A stretch of DNA of 64,000 nucleotides from Salinisphaera orenii subsp. halophila YIM 95161 (lineage in GTDB: Bacteria > Pseudomonadota > Gammaproteobacteria > Nevskiales > Salinisphaeraceae): contig NZ_AYKF01000110.1 in the NCBI RefSeq assembly GCF_003732545.1, positions 50,286 to 114,285 on the forward strand. Reading direction: 5' to 3'. Under the pieces are notes generated by a model. It did no database searches and had not been told where the DNA came from. It saw nothing but the letters and a program-made list of their open reading frames with translations. The position numbers were made by a program, and so were the translations under genes. Position 1 is the first letter of the stretch, and each line of letters begins with the position of its first letter. This document shows, piece after piece, positions 8,289-17,234 of the stretch.

Positions 8289-10067
8289 ATGGGTCAGACA
8301 GTCGGTGACTTCATCGTTTCGCGGCTCGCCGAATGGGGCGTCGAGCGCGTCTACGGCTATTCCGGCGACGGTATCAACGGCGTCATGGGGGCGCTGCGCC
8401 GCGCCGAGGCCGGGCCGCGCCTGATTCCGACGCGCCACGAGGAGATCGCGGCCTTCACCGCGGCGGCCCACGCCAAGTTCACCGACACGCCGGGCGTGTG
8501 CGTGGCCACCTCGGGGCCGGGGGCGGTGCACCTGCTCAACGGTCTCTACGATGCGAAGAAGGATCACGTACCCGCGGTCGCCCTCGTCGGCCAGCAGGCG
8601 CGCATGAGCCTCGGCACCGACTATCAGCAGGAGATCGACCTCACCGCACTCTACAAGGACGTGGCCGGCGACTACGTGCATCTGGTCGCCGATGCGCCAC
8701 AGGCGCGCCATCTCGTCGATCAGGCCCTGCGCATCGCCACCGCCCGACGCACGGTCACGGCCATCGTCGTGCCCAACGATGTCCAGGATCTGCCCATGGT
8801 CGATCCCCCGCGCAGCCACGGGGCGGTGTTCTCCGGCATCGGCTATCGCCCGCCGCGCACCGTGCCCGAGCCCGCGGATCTGGACGCCGCGGCCGCGGTG
8901 CTGAACGCCGGCGAAAAGGTCGCGATCCTGGCCGGCGCGGGCTGCAAGCACGCGGTCGACGAGCTCCTGGCCCTGGCCGACATCCTCGGCGCCGGCATCG
9001 CCAAGGCGATCCTGGCCAAGACCATGATTCCGGACGACGTCGACTACGTCACCGGCACGGTCGGCCTGCTCGGCACCGAGCCCAGCGCTGACATGATGGC
9101 CGACTGCGACACCCTGCTGCTGGTCGGCACCCGCTTCCCCTACGCGGAGTTCCTGCCCGAGGAGGGCCAGGCACGCGCGGTCCAGATCGACATCGACGCC
9201 GAGGCGCTCGGCCTGCGCTATCCGACCGAGGTCAATCTCGCGGGCGACGCCGCCACCACGCTCGCGGCGCTGGCCGAGCGCGTCACCCGCAAGACCGATC
9301 GCGCGTGGCAGAACACCCTCATCGACAAGACCCGCGACTGGTGGCGCCTGGTGGACGAGCGCGCCGAAATCGCGGCCGACCCGGTCAACCCGCAGGCGGT
9401 GTTCGCCGGCCTGTCGCGGCATCTGCCGGCGGACGCGATGCTGGCCTGCGACGTCGGCTCGGGCACCAACTGGTATGCCCGCTATCTGCGCGTCCGGCGC
9501 GGCATGGCGGGTTCGGTCTCCGGCGGGCTCGCCTCGATGGGCAACGCACTGCCCTATCTACTCGCGGCCAAGTTCGCCCAGCCGGGGCGCCCGGCCATCG
9601 CCATGGTCGGCGACGGGGCGATGCAGATGCTGGGCAACCAGGCCCTGATGGATGTCGCCCGCTACTGGCGTGAATGGAGGGATCCGCGCGCCGTGGTGCT
9701 CGTGCTCAACAATCGCGATCTCAACCAGGTCACTTGGGAGCAGCGGGTGATGGAGGGCGATCCCAAGTTCGAGACCTCGCAGGATCTGCCCGACTTCGCC
9801 TACGACGAATACGCCCGCCTGCTGGGACTGACCGGCCTGCGCATCGAATCACCCGAGGCCATCGACGCGGTCTGGCGCGAAGCGCTCGCCGCCGATCGCC
9901 CGGTGGTCATCAACGCCTACACCGATCCCGGGATCGCGCCGCTGCCGCCGCATATCGGCTTCGAGCAGGCCAAGGGCTTCATGACCTCGATGCTGGGCGG
10001 CGATCCCGAAGCCGGACACGTGATCCGCGACTCCATGAAGGAGATGTTCGCGAAATGGCGGCGCTAG
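8289..10067 (+). CDS. Thiamine-diphosphate-dependent enzyme, pyruvate oxidase/acetolactate synthase-like
   Basis: The 592-residue protein has the three domains of the pyruvate oxidase/acetolactate synthase superfamily. The N-terminal Pyr domain contains the catalytic Glu in RHEEIAAF. A central FAD/nucleotide-type domain follows. The C-terminal PP domain has the ThDP-Mg motif GDGAMQM near residue 440, closed by LNNRDLNQV. It probably decarboxylates a 2-oxo acid such as pyruvate, but the sequence alone does not fix substrate or electron acceptor. It lies 69 bases after the FMN protein and 46 bases before ectC, so operon membership is likely. Confidence 0.85.
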   Translation: MGQTVGDFIVSRLAEWGVERVYGYSGDGINGVMGALRRAEAGPRLIPTRHEEIAAFTAAAHAKFTDTPGVCVATSGPGAVHLLNGLYDAKKDHVPAVALVGQQARMSLGTDYQQEIDLTALYKDVAGDYVHLVADAPQARHLVDQALRIATARRTVTAIVVPNDVQDLPMVDPPRSHGAVFSGIGYRPPRTVPEPADLDAAAAVLNAGEKVAILAGAGCKHAVDELLALADILGAGIAKAILAKTMIPDDVDYVTGTVGLLGTEPSADMMADCDTLLLVGTRFPYAEFLPEEGQARAVQIDIDAEALGLRYPTEVNLAGDAATTLAALAERVTRKTDRAWQNTLIDKTRDWWRLVDERAEIAADPVNPQAVFAGLSRHLPADAMLACDVGSGTNWYARYLRVRRGMAGSVSGGLASMGNALPYLLAAKFAQPGRPAIAMVGDGAMQMLGNQALMDVARYWREWRDPRAVVLVLNNRDLNQVTWEQRVMEGDPKFETSQDLPDFAYDEYARLLGLTGLRIESPEAIDAVWREALAADRPVVINAYTDPGIAPLPPHIGFEQAKGFMTSMLGGDPEAGHVIRDSMKEMFAKWRR

Positions 10068-10113
10068 CCGCGGCCACACCGATTTTCATCACAACGAGCC
10101 ACGAGGAGGATTC

Positions 10114-10515
10114 ATGCTCGTACGCACCCATCAGGACGCCGAAAAGACCGCCGTCGACGAAGAGAAGTTCGTCAGCCGCCGCTATACGCTGCGGGCCGAC
10201 GGCATGGGCCACTCGTTCCACGAGACCTACGTCAAGCCCGGCTGCGCGCTGCACATGTGGTACAAGAACCACAAGGAGACGGTGATCTGCATCGAGGGTG
10301 AAGGCCGGATCGAGGATCTCACCGAGGGCGGCACCTGGGACCTCAAGCCCGGCGTGCTCTATGCGCTGGACAAGCACCAGCAGCATATTCTCTCCAGCGA
10401 GAAGGGCATGACCGTGCTCTGCTGCTTCTCGCCGTCGCTGGTCGGCCCCGAGGACCACGACGAGCAGGGCAGCTACCCGCTGCTCGACGACGACGGCTCG
10501 GTCATTCAGCGCTGA
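10114..10515 (+). CDS. ectC: Ectoine synthase homologue (EctC), orphan
   Basis: EctC is a cupin that cyclises N-gamma-acetyl-diaminobutyrate to the compatible solute ectoine. The 133-residue product matches family length and aligns well (HSFHETYV, CIEGEGRIEDL, LKPGVLYALDKH). The metal-ligand positions known from a characterised EctC (Glu57, Tyr85, His93) fall at Glu55, Tyr83 and His91 with a constant offset of two. A strong AGGAGG sits just before the ATG. ectA and ectB are not nearby, so it may use an imported or distantly made precursor, or be a diverged cupin. It overlaps the convergent glutaminyl cyclase gene by 14 bases. Confidence 0.82.
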   Translation: MLVRTHQDAEKTAVDEEKFVSRRYTLRADGMGHSFHETYVKPGCALHMWYKNHKETVICIEGEGRIEDLTEGGTWDLKPGVLYALDKHQQHILSSEKGMTVLCCFSPSLVGPEDHDEQGSYPLLDDDGSVIQR

Positions 10516-11311
10516 GCGTCGCGCCGGGATCGGCCCGGCCGGCGGTCGGCCGGGCGATCTCGAACAGCCGCGGCCAGTTCTTGCCGGTGGCATAGATGCG
10601 GCCGGCGGAGGCGTCGTAGGCGATGCCGTTGAGCACCCCGGCCTCGGCATCCGCCGGCAGGGCCGCGCGCAGCGGCGTGGCGTCGAGGCTGGCGATGACG
10701 TCGCCGGTGCGCGGGTCGATGCGCAGGATCCGGTCGCGATACCAGACGTTGGCCCAGATCTCGCCGTCGATGTACTCGAGTTCGTTGAGCTCGTCGACCG
10801 GTTGGCCGTCCTCGGTGACCTCGAGCGCGCCGACGCGGCGGAAGTCGTCCGGATCGCGCAGCTGCAGCGTGGCGCTGCCGTCGCTCATGATCAGGTGGGT
10901 GCCGTCGTAGGTCAGGCCCCAGCCCTGGCCGTCGTAGGTCAGCCGATCGATGCGCGCCAGGCTGTCGCGGTCGTAGACGAAGGCCACGCCGGCCTTCCAG
11001 GTGAGCTGGTAGAGCCGCGCGCCGACGCGCGCCAGGCCCTCGCCGAAGTGATCGCGTGACAGCGAGCGCGTCTGCAGCACCTCGCCGCTGGCCGGCGCCA
11101 CGCGGCGCAGGCTCGAGTCGCCGTAGCCGCCGGTGCTCTCGTAGAGCAGGCCGTCGGCCACGAGCAGGCCCTGGGTGAACGCATCCGGGTCGTGGGGATG
11201 GCTGGCGAGGATGCGTGCGCGTTCGGACGGCGCGGCCGCGACGGCACCGGCGCAGATCAGCAGCAGTAGCAGCAGCCACGGGCCGGTGTGTCGTCGGGAA
11301 AACGAGCGCAT
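10502..11311 (-). CDS. Glutaminyl-peptide cyclotransferase (plant/bacterial type)
   Basis: The protein matches the five-bladed beta-propeller glutaminyl cyclase family that forms N-terminal pyroglutamate. I use the ATG at 11311 (MRSFSRRHTG), giving 269 residues, because it is followed by a clear signal peptide (LLLLLLICAGAVAA) and implies a periplasmic or exported enzyme. A GTG/ATG 27 bases upstream is possible. Family sequences such as FTQGL, YESTGGYG, LTWK, GWGLTYDG, LNELEYIDG and NGIAYD are all present. It is convergent with ectC, with a short overlap. Targets in the cell are unknown. Confidence 0.88.
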   Translation of the reverse strand: MRSFSRRHTGPWLLLLLLICAGAVAAAPSERARILASHPHDPDAFTQGLLVADGLLYESTGGYGDSSLRRVAPASGEVLQTRSLSRDHFGEGLARVGARLYQLTWKAGVAFVYDRDSLARIDRLTYDGQGWGLTYDGTHLIMSDGSATLQLRDPDDFRRVGALEVTEDGQPVDELNELEYIDGEIWANVWYRDRILRIDPRTGDVIASLDATPLRAALPADAEAGVLNGIAYDASAGRIYATGKNWPRLFEIARPTAGRADPGATLSAE

Positions 11312-11403
11312 ACCGCGATGATAGCGAAGGCGCGCCAATCCGCGTGCATACCGCGCCGACGTTAAGTCCTAGAATGCATCATCCCTATCGAGGCAGAACA
11401 TCC

Positions 11404-12261
11404 ATGGCCGAAGTCGAACACCGAGAACACGATCTCGATTATCAGCAGAAGCGCGATGCGCGCCGGCGCGAGGCGCCGAGCGCCGCGGTGGTCTACGAGG
11501 CGATTCGCCGCGAGGCCGAATCCGAACTCACCCGCCCCCTGCCCGGTCTGGCGTTCTCCGCGCTCGGCGCGGGCCTGTCGATGGGCTTCTCGCTGGTCGC
11601 CCAGGCGGTGCTCTACAACTACACCCCGGACGCCGACTGGCGCCCGATCATCGCCAGTTTCGGCTACGCCATGGGCTTTCTGTTCGTGATTCTCGGCCGC
11701 CAGCAGTTGTTCACGGAGAACACGCTCACCCCGGTGCTGGAAGTCCTGCGCGTGCGCTCGGTGGGCGTGCTCACGCGCACGTTCAATCTCTGGGTGGTGG
11801 TGCTGCTCGCGAACATGCTGGGCACGGCGATATTCGCCGCGACCCTGTCGTACTTCAAGGTGCTCGATCCCAAGATCAACGAGGCCCTGGCCAGCATCGC
11901 GGCCTCCGAGTACAAATACGATTTCGCCACCATGTTCGTGCGCGCGATCTTCGCCGGCTGGCTGGTCGCGCTCATGCTCTGGCTCATGCCGTTCGCCGAG
12001 ACCGCCCGCGTGGGCGTGATCATTCTGGTGAGCTATCTCATCGGCCTGGCGCATTTCCCGCACATCATCGCCGGCTCGGTGGCCGCGCTCTACGGCGTTT
12101 TCAGCGGCGTCAACGGCATCGGCGAGTTCCTCGGCGTGTTCTTCCTGCCGACGCTGCTCGGCAACATACTCGGCGGCGTCATGCTCGTCGCGGTGGTCAA
12201 CTATGCTCAGGTCGCCTACAGCGATTCCGACCGCGACAACACCGATCCGGACCGCGAATGA
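11404..12261 (+). CDS. Formate/nitrite transporter family protein, YfdC-like
   Basis: The 285-residue protein belongs to the FNT channel family and looks closest to Escherichia coli YfdC. It has a charged N-terminal tail, then six hydrophobic segments, with landmarks GAGLSMGFSLVAQ, RQQLFTENTLTPVL, GWLVALMLWL and LPTLLGNILGG. YfdC itself has no firmly established substrate, so the transported anion is unknown. I place the start at the ATG at 11404. Longer upstream reading in the same frame runs through the divergent promoter region and is unlikely. It stands alone, divergent from the cyclotransferase gene. Confidence 0.85.
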   Translation: MAEVEHREHDLDYQQKRDARRREAPSAAVVYEAIRREAESELTRPLPGLAFSALGAGLSMGFSLVAQAVLYNYTPDADWRPIIASFGYAMGFLFVILGRQQLFTENTLTPVLEVLRVRSVGVLTRTFNLWVVVLLANMLGTAIFAATLSYFKVLDPKINEALASIAASEYKYDFATMFVRAIFAGWLVALMLWLMPFAETARVGVIILVSYLIGLAHFPHIIAGSVAALYGVFSGVNGIGEFLGVFFLPTLLGNILGGVMLVAVVNYAQVAYSDSDRDNTDPDRE

Positions 12262-12337
12262 CGACGATGACAGTCGGGGCTGTCATTCTTGCTGCACTGC
12301 GGTATAGTCGAAGCGTCATTCACCACGGAGCGACGTC

Positions 12338-12544
12338 ATGACGGAATCGAGCGACAAGTGGGAAGGCCGCTGGGATCGACTCAAGGGCAAGGCGCGCGAG
12401 CATTTCGGGCGTCTGACCGACGACGAGGTCGAGGAGACCGCCGGCCGGCGCCAGAACATGCTCGGCAAGATCCAGGAAAAGTACGGCGAGACCCGGGAGA
12501 AGGCCGAGGAGATGCTCAAGGAGTTCGAGCGCAAGTACCTCTAG
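12338..12544 (+). CDS. CsbD family stress-associated protein
   Basis: A 68-residue, highly charged, helical protein with the family pattern DKWEGRWDRLKGKAREHFGRLTDDE near the N-terminus. CsbD/YjbJ proteins are abundant under general stress in several bacteria, with no known biochemical activity. A GGAG lies shortly before the ATG. It follows the YfdC-like gene by 76 bases and may have its own promoter. Confidence 0.87.
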   Translation: MTESSDKWEGRWDRLKGKAREHFGRLTDDEVEETAGRRQNMLGKIQEKYGETREKAEEMLKEFERKYL

Positions 12545-12607
12545 ACGCGCCCGACCGCGGCGTCACGGGCCGTCCGGCGTTGTCGGACGGCCCTGTCGTG
12601 CCTCAGC

Positions 12608-13309
12608 TCATCCCTGAGCGGTCGACGGGCCCGGCCGGCGCCGCGCGGCCGCCACCAGAGCCGCGAACAGCCGCCGCTGCGGGCGTTGATAGCACAGATA
12701 CTCAGGATGCCACTGGACGCCGATCGTGAACGTCCGGTCCACGGTCTCGATCGCCTGGACCAGCCCGTCGGCGTCGCGGGCGCTGACCGTGAATCCGGCG
12801 CCCAGGCCGCGCACCGCCTGATGGTGCAGGCCGTTGACCGCCATCCGGCGCCGGCCGGCGATGGCGGCCAGCCGCGAGCCGCGTTTCAGCACGATCCGCT
12901 TGCAGGGCAGCGGGTTGGCGCGGTCGCTCGTGCGCCGCCGGCGCCGGCCCAGATCGGCGTACAGCGTGCCGCCCGCGGCCACGTTGAGCAGCTGGGCGCC
13001 GCGGCAGATGCCGAGCACCGGCGTGCCGGACGCCCGGGCCGTGCGGATCGCGGCGAGCTCGAAGGCGTCGCGCTCGCGATCGGCCCGGGCGTCGGGTGCG
13101 GCATCGCTCAGATACAGATCGGTGGCGATGTCGTCGCCGCCGCCGATCACCAGGCCGTCGAGGGCCGCGGGCAGGCCGCGGCGCGGGGTGGCCCGCAGCG
13201 CCCGGCCGCCGGCCAGCGCGATCGCCGCCCGGGCGCACCACCAGCCCGGCGCCCAGCGGCTGGCCTTGCCGGTCACGGCGATGCGCGGTCGTGGCGCCGC
13301 GCGGCTCAC
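12608..13309 (-). CDS. Class-I glutamine amidotransferase-like hydrolase (gamma-glutamyl-GABA hydrolase/PuuD type)
   Basis: The 233-residue product has the class-I amidotransferase fold used by gamma-glutamyl hydrolases. Seen are the nucleophile elbow GICRGAQLLN with the catalytic Cys and the QWHPEYL motif with the His-Glu pair. The GTG start overlaps the stop of the upstream amidoligase gene (GTGA), implying translational coupling. In published genome surveys, amidoligases are often paired with such peptidases, thought to reverse or trim the amide or isopeptide bond made by the partner. It could instead degrade gamma-glutamyl-polyamine, but no other puu genes adjoin. Confidence 0.85.
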   Translation of the reverse strand: MSRAAPRPRIAVTGKASRWAPGWWCARAAIALAGGRALRATPRRGLPAALDGLVIGGGDDIATDLYLSDAAPDARADRERDAFELAAIRTARASGTPVLGICRGAQLLNVAAGGTLYADLGRRRRRTSDRANPLPCKRIVLKRGSRLAAIAGRRRMAVNGLHHQAVRGLGAGFTVSARDADGLVQAIETVDRTFTIGVQWHPEYLCYQRPQRRLFAALVAAARRRPGPSTAQG

Positions 13310-14319
13310 GCGTCGCGCTCGAAGGTGTCCGCCCAGCCGCCGAACCAGTCGCCCATGGGTCGCTCCAGGACGTCCCGGTAGGCCCGGCAGAGACGGTCCA
13401 GGCGCGGCGCGTCGGCGGCCAGTTCCTCGACCACCAGCCAGCGGTCCCAGTCGGGTGTCAGATCCCAGCCGGGCCGCTCGATCTCGCAGTTGGGCAGGCG
13501 ATGATGGAGCGCGGGCCGCGCAGAGACCAGATGGTCGTCGACCGCTTTGCGCACGCGCTCGGCATCCAGGTGGGCGAAGACCGGCAGCATGTCCAGCGCG
13601 CGGTTGCGGCTGGCGTTGTGGGCCAGGTAGTCGTCGATGAGCCGGTCGCGATCGGGGCGGTAGTCCGGGTCGCAGATCAGGCGCGCGTACTCGCGCGGAT
13701 ACGGCTGGATGTAGGGAAAGACGCGCCGGCTGATGTCGATGGCGCTGGCGCGCACCAGCCAGTCGTAGGCCACCGTGAAGGCCCGGATATAGCCCAGCAG
13801 CGTCTCGGTCTCCAGATCCGGCAGCTCCGGATTGAGATGCAGGCCGAAGGCGTAGAACGCCGAGGTGCTGGTCCCGCGCGCGCCCGCCTCGCGCAGGGCC
13901 GCGATCATGGGGTGGAGTTCGTGCAGGGCGTCGATGGCGATCGGCGGACAGACGATCTCGAACGGCACCACCCGCTTGGCCAGCGCGCCGAGCAGATCCT
14001 CGGAGACCCGCTCGACGTCGCCCCAGAGGCCGTCGTCGCTCTCGCGACGGCCGCGTTCCTTGAGATAGGCGTAGTCGAGCTCGATCGCGAAATCGCCCCA
14101 CGGCGTGTCGACGACCGCATGTTCGTACGCGCTGGCGGGCCGGATTTCGCCGCCCAGCGTGGATCGCAGGGTCTCGCTGATGCGCTCGATCGTCAGGCCG
14201 CTGAATTCAAGTTCCACCCCCACGCGACGCACCCCCTGCGCCGCCGTATGGCAGCGTGAGGGCCGGCGCAGCGGTGGATTCTCGGATACGGGATGGTCCG
14301 CGGTCATGCGATCGTGCAC
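13306..14319 (-). CDS. Putative amidoligase (glutamine synthetase/GCS-like fold)
   Basis: The 337-residue protein resembles the amidoligase_2 family, ATP-dependent ligases related to gamma-glutamylcysteine synthetase. It opens its core with RRVGVELEFSGL, whose Glu residues are expected metal ligands, and continues with AIELDYAYLKE and LHLNPELPDL. Such enzymes are predicted to form amide or isopeptide bonds on small molecules or peptides; the true substrate is not known. The GTG at 14319 and the ATG at 14307 are both possible starts. It overlaps the downstream amidotransferase gene by 4 bases and is divergent from aceE. Confidence 0.8.
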   Translation of the reverse strand: MHDRMTADHPVSENPPLRRPSRCHTAAQGVRRVGVELEFSGLTIERISETLRSTLGGEIRPASAYEHAVVDTPWGDFAIELDYAYLKERGRRESDDGLWGDVERVSEDLLGALAKRVVPFEIVCPPIAIDALHELHPMIAALREAGARGTSTSAFYAFGLHLNPELPDLETETLLGYIRAFTVAYDWLVRASAIDISRRVFPYIQPYPREYARLICDPDYRPDRDRLIDDYLAHNASRNRALDMLPVFAHLDAERVRKAVDDHLVSARPALHHRLPNCEIERPGWDLTPDWDRWLVVEELAADAPRLDRLCRAYRDVLERPMGDWFGGWADTFERDA

Positions 14320-14373
14320 TGCAACATTTGCAAGCGGGCATCAAGCATGCCATCCGCTGACCCGCGCGGCCAG

Positions 14374-14403
14374 TTGTCGACGCTCGAAACGCGGGCGTAG
14401 TAT
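14374..14403 (+). promoter_or_regulatory. Possible promoter of aceE
   Basis: A TTGTCG -35-like hexamer (14374-14379) and a TAGTAT -10-like hexamer (14398-14403) are spaced 18 bases apart in the short gap before aceE. Each matches 4 of 6 consensus bases. A ribosome-binding site AAGGAG follows at 14433-14438. This is a pattern match only. Confidence 0.35.
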
Positions 14404-14444
14404 CCGCATAAACGCAGTTCTGATCCGGTTTCAAGGAGCGCCGT

Positions 14445-17135
14445 ATGGCCCAGGCCCGTGCCCACCCCGAGCACATCGACGACGTCGAGGATGTCGATGC
14501 GCAGGAATCCGCCGAATGGCGTGATGCGCTGGATGCTGTCATCGAACGCGAGGGCCCGGAACGGGCCCATTTTCTTCTGGAAATGCTCATCGAGCGGTCC
14601 CGCCGCTCGGGTGCCCACATCCCGTTCTCGCCCTACACGGCGTATGTGAACACCATTCCGCCGCACATGGAGGAGCGCTCGCCGGGCGATCCGGCCATCG
14701 AATGGCGCATCCGCTCGATCATCCGCTGGAACGCCATGGCCATGGTGATCCAGGCCAATCGCCATCACGAAGGCGTGGGCGGGCACATCGCCAGCTTCGC
14801 CTCGGCGGCCACGCTCTACGAGGTGGGTTTCAACCACTTCTGGCACGCGCCGAGCGAGAAGCACGGCGGTGACCTGGTCTATATCCAGGGCCATTCCGCG
14901 CCGGGCATCTACGCGCGTTCGTATCTGGAAGGCCGGCTCGACGAGGACCAGCTCTACAACTTCCGCGCCGAATCCACCGGCAAGGGGCTGTCGAGCTATC
15001 CGCACGCCTGGCTGATGCCGGACTACTGGCAGTTCGCCACCGTGTCCATGGGCATCGGTCCGATCAATGCGATCTATCAGGCGCGCTTCATGCGCTACAT
15101 GGAGCATCGCGGCGTCCAGGACAACGAGGGCCGCCACGTCTGGTGCTTTTGCGGCGACGGCGAAATGGACGAGCCCGAATCCATGGGCGCGATCGATATC
15201 GCCTCGCGCGAGGGCCTCGACAACCTGATCTTCGTGGTCAACTGCAACCTGCAGCGCCTGGACGGCCCGGTGCGCGGCGACGCCAAGGTCATCAACGAGC
15301 TCGAAGGTGCCTTCCGCGGCGCCGGCTGGAACGTCATCAAGGTGATCTGGGGCGCGCTCTGGGACGGCCTGCTCGCCCAGGACCACGACGGCAAGCTCGT
15401 GGAACTGATGAACGAGACGGTCGACGGCGAATACCAGGCCTACAAGGCCAACGGCGGCGATTACACGCGCCGGGAATTCTTCGGCAAGTATCCCGAGCTC
15501 GAGGAGATGGTCGCGTCGATGTCCGACGAGGACATCCGCCGCCTGAACCGCGGCGGCCACGATCCGCACAAGGTCTATGCCGCCTATCACCGCGCGGTGA
15601 ACAACAAGAACGGGCGTCCGACCGTGATCCTGGCCAAGACGGTCAAGGGCTACGGCATGGGCGAGGCCGGCGAAGGCCAGAACATCACCCATCAGCAGAA
15701 GAAGATGGGCGAAGACGCGCTCAAGGAATTCCGCGACCGTTTCGAGATCCCGGTCGACGACGACAAGATCGCCGAGGCGCCCTTCTACAAGCCGGCCGAG
15801 GACTCCGAGGAGATCCAGTACCTCAAGGCCCGGCGCGAAGAGCTCGGCGGCTATCTGCCGCAGCGGCGCACCGAGGGCGACAAGCTCGAGATCCCGCCGC
15901 TGTCGGCGTTTGACAAGCTGCTCCAGGGCTCGGGTGATCGCGAGATGGCCACCACCATGGTGTTCGTGCGCCTGCTGCAGATCCTCGCCCGCGACAAGAA
16001 CATCGGCAAGCGCGTGGTCCCGATCGTCCCCGACGAGGCGCGCACCTTCGGCATGGAGGGCATGTTCCGCAGCCTGGGCATCTATTCGCCGGTCGGCCAG
16101 TTGTTCGTGCCCGAGGACTCCGACCAGCTCGCCTTCTACAAGGAGGCCAAGGACGGCCAGATTCTCGAGGAGGGCATCACCGAGGCCGGCGCGATCTCGT
16201 CGTTCATCGCCGCGGCCACGTCGTATTCGAACCACGGCCGGACGATGATCCCGTTCTACGCCTTCTACGCCATGTTCGGCTATCAGCGCGTGGGCGATCT
16301 GTGCTGGGCGGCGGGCGACATGCGTTCCCGCGGTTTCATGCTCGGCGGTACCGCCGGGCGGACGACCATCAACGGCGAGGGCCTGCAGCATCAGGACGGG
16401 CACAACCCGATCATGTTCGACTGCGTGCCCAACTGCCGCGTCTACGACCCGACGTTCTCCTACGAGATGGCGGTGATCATCCACCGCGGCCTGGTCGAGA
16501 TGTACGAGGAGCAGCGCGACGTCTACTACTACCTCACGATGATGAACGAGAACTACACGCACCCGGCCATGCCGGAAGGCGTCGAGGACGACATCATCGC
16601 CGGCATGTACAGGTTCTCGGAAGGCAACAAGCGCTACAAGAAGCAGGTGAACCTGATGGGTTCCGGCACCATCCTGCGCGAGTCCATCGCCGCCGCCGAG
16701 ATGCTGGAAAAGGAATACAACGTCGGCGCCACCGTCTGGAGCGTGCCCAGCTTCACCCAGCTCAAGCGCGACGGGCTGACCACCGAACGCTGGAACATGC
16801 TTCATCCGGAGGCCGATCCGCGCCAGAGCTTCGTGGCCCGGCAGTTCGCCGACGCCAAGGGCCCGGCGATCGCGGCCACCGACTACGTCCGCGGCCTGCC
16901 GGAGATGATCCGGCCATTCATGCCGATCCCGTATCACACGCTCGGCACCGACGGCTACGGCCGCTCCGACACCCGCGAGGCGCTGCGCGACTTCTTCGAG
17001 GTCGATCGCCGCTGGATCATCGTGGCCGCGCTCAAGGCGCTCGCCGATCAGGGCGACATCGAGCGCAAGAAGGTGGGCGAGGCCATCCGCAAGTACGGCA
17101 TCGACCCGGACAAGCCGGAGCCGATCACCCATTGA
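14445..17135 (+). CDS. aceE: Pyruvate dehydrogenase E1 component (homodimeric type)
   Basis: E1 decarboxylates pyruvate with ThDP and transfers the acetyl group to the lipoyl arm of E2. The 896-residue size and sequence are those of the homodimeric AceE of gamma- and betaproteobacteria. The ThDP-Mg motif CGDGEMDEPES lies near residue 236 and continues to NCNLQRLDGPVRG. HNPIMFDC, ENYTHPAMPEG and RPFMPIPYHTLGTDGYGRSD are other landmarks. The AAGGAG 7 bases upstream supports the ATG. aceF and lpdA follow on the same strand, so all three PDH components are clustered. Confidence 0.97.
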   Translation: MAQARAHPEHIDDVEDVDAQESAEWRDALDAVIEREGPERAHFLLEMLIERSRRSGAHIPFSPYTAYVNTIPPHMEERSPGDPAIEWRIRSIIRWNAMAMVIQANRHHEGVGGHIASFASAATLYEVGFNHFWHAPSEKHGGDLVYIQGHSAPGIYARSYLEGRLDEDQLYNFRAESTGKGLSSYPHAWLMPDYWQFATVSMGIGPINAIYQARFMRYMEHRGVQDNEGRHVWCFCGDGEMDEPESMGAIDIASREGLDNLIFVVNCNLQRLDGPVRGDAKVINELEGAFRGAGWNVIKVIWGALWDGLLAQDHDGKLVELMNETVDGEYQAYKANGGDYTRREFFGKYPELEEMVASMSDEDIRRLNRGGHDPHKVYAAYHRAVNNKNGRPTVILAKTVKGYGMGEAGEGQNITHQQKKMGEDALKEFRDRFEIPVDDDKIAEAPFYKPAEDSEEIQYLKARREELGGYLPQRRTEGDKLEIPPLSAFDKLLQGSGDREMATTMVFVRLLQILARDKNIGKRVVPIVPDEARTFGMEGMFRSLGIYSPVGQLFVPEDSDQLAFYKEAKDGQILEEGITEAGAISSFIAAATSYSNHGRTMIPFYAFYAMFGYQRVGDLCWAAGDMRSRGFMLGGTAGRTTINGEGLQHQDGHNPIMFDCVPNCRVYDPTFSYEMAVIIHRGLVEMYEEQRDVYYYLTMMNENYTHPAMPEGVEDDIIAGMYRFSEGNKRYKKQVNLMGSGTILRESIAAAEMLEKEYNVGATVWSVPSFTQLKRDGLTTERWNMLHPEADPRQSFVARQFADAKGPAIAATDYVRGLPEMIRPFMPIPYHTLGTDGYGRSDTREALRDFFEVDRRWIIVAALKALADQGDIERKKVGEAIRKYGIDPDKPEPITH

Positions 17136-17234
17136 GGACCCACTGATCGCGTAACGATCGCGACGCGTCAACGCACCACGCTTTGAAACCATGGCCCGGC
17201 AGCGGGCCGTGTCACCGGATCAAGGAAACGCTCT

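Noticed and set aside
6870..9422. 850-codon open frame on minus opposite the FMN and ThDP genes
   Set aside because: High GC keeps frames open; it has no family motif and opposes two well-conserved genes.
10114..10515. Complete ectoine operon
   Set aside because: ectA and ectB are absent from the flanks; only ectC is seen.
14304..17192. 962-codon open frame on minus opposite aceE
   Set aside because: It is the antisense shadow of aceE codon bias, with His/Asp/Val-rich sequence and no known domain.
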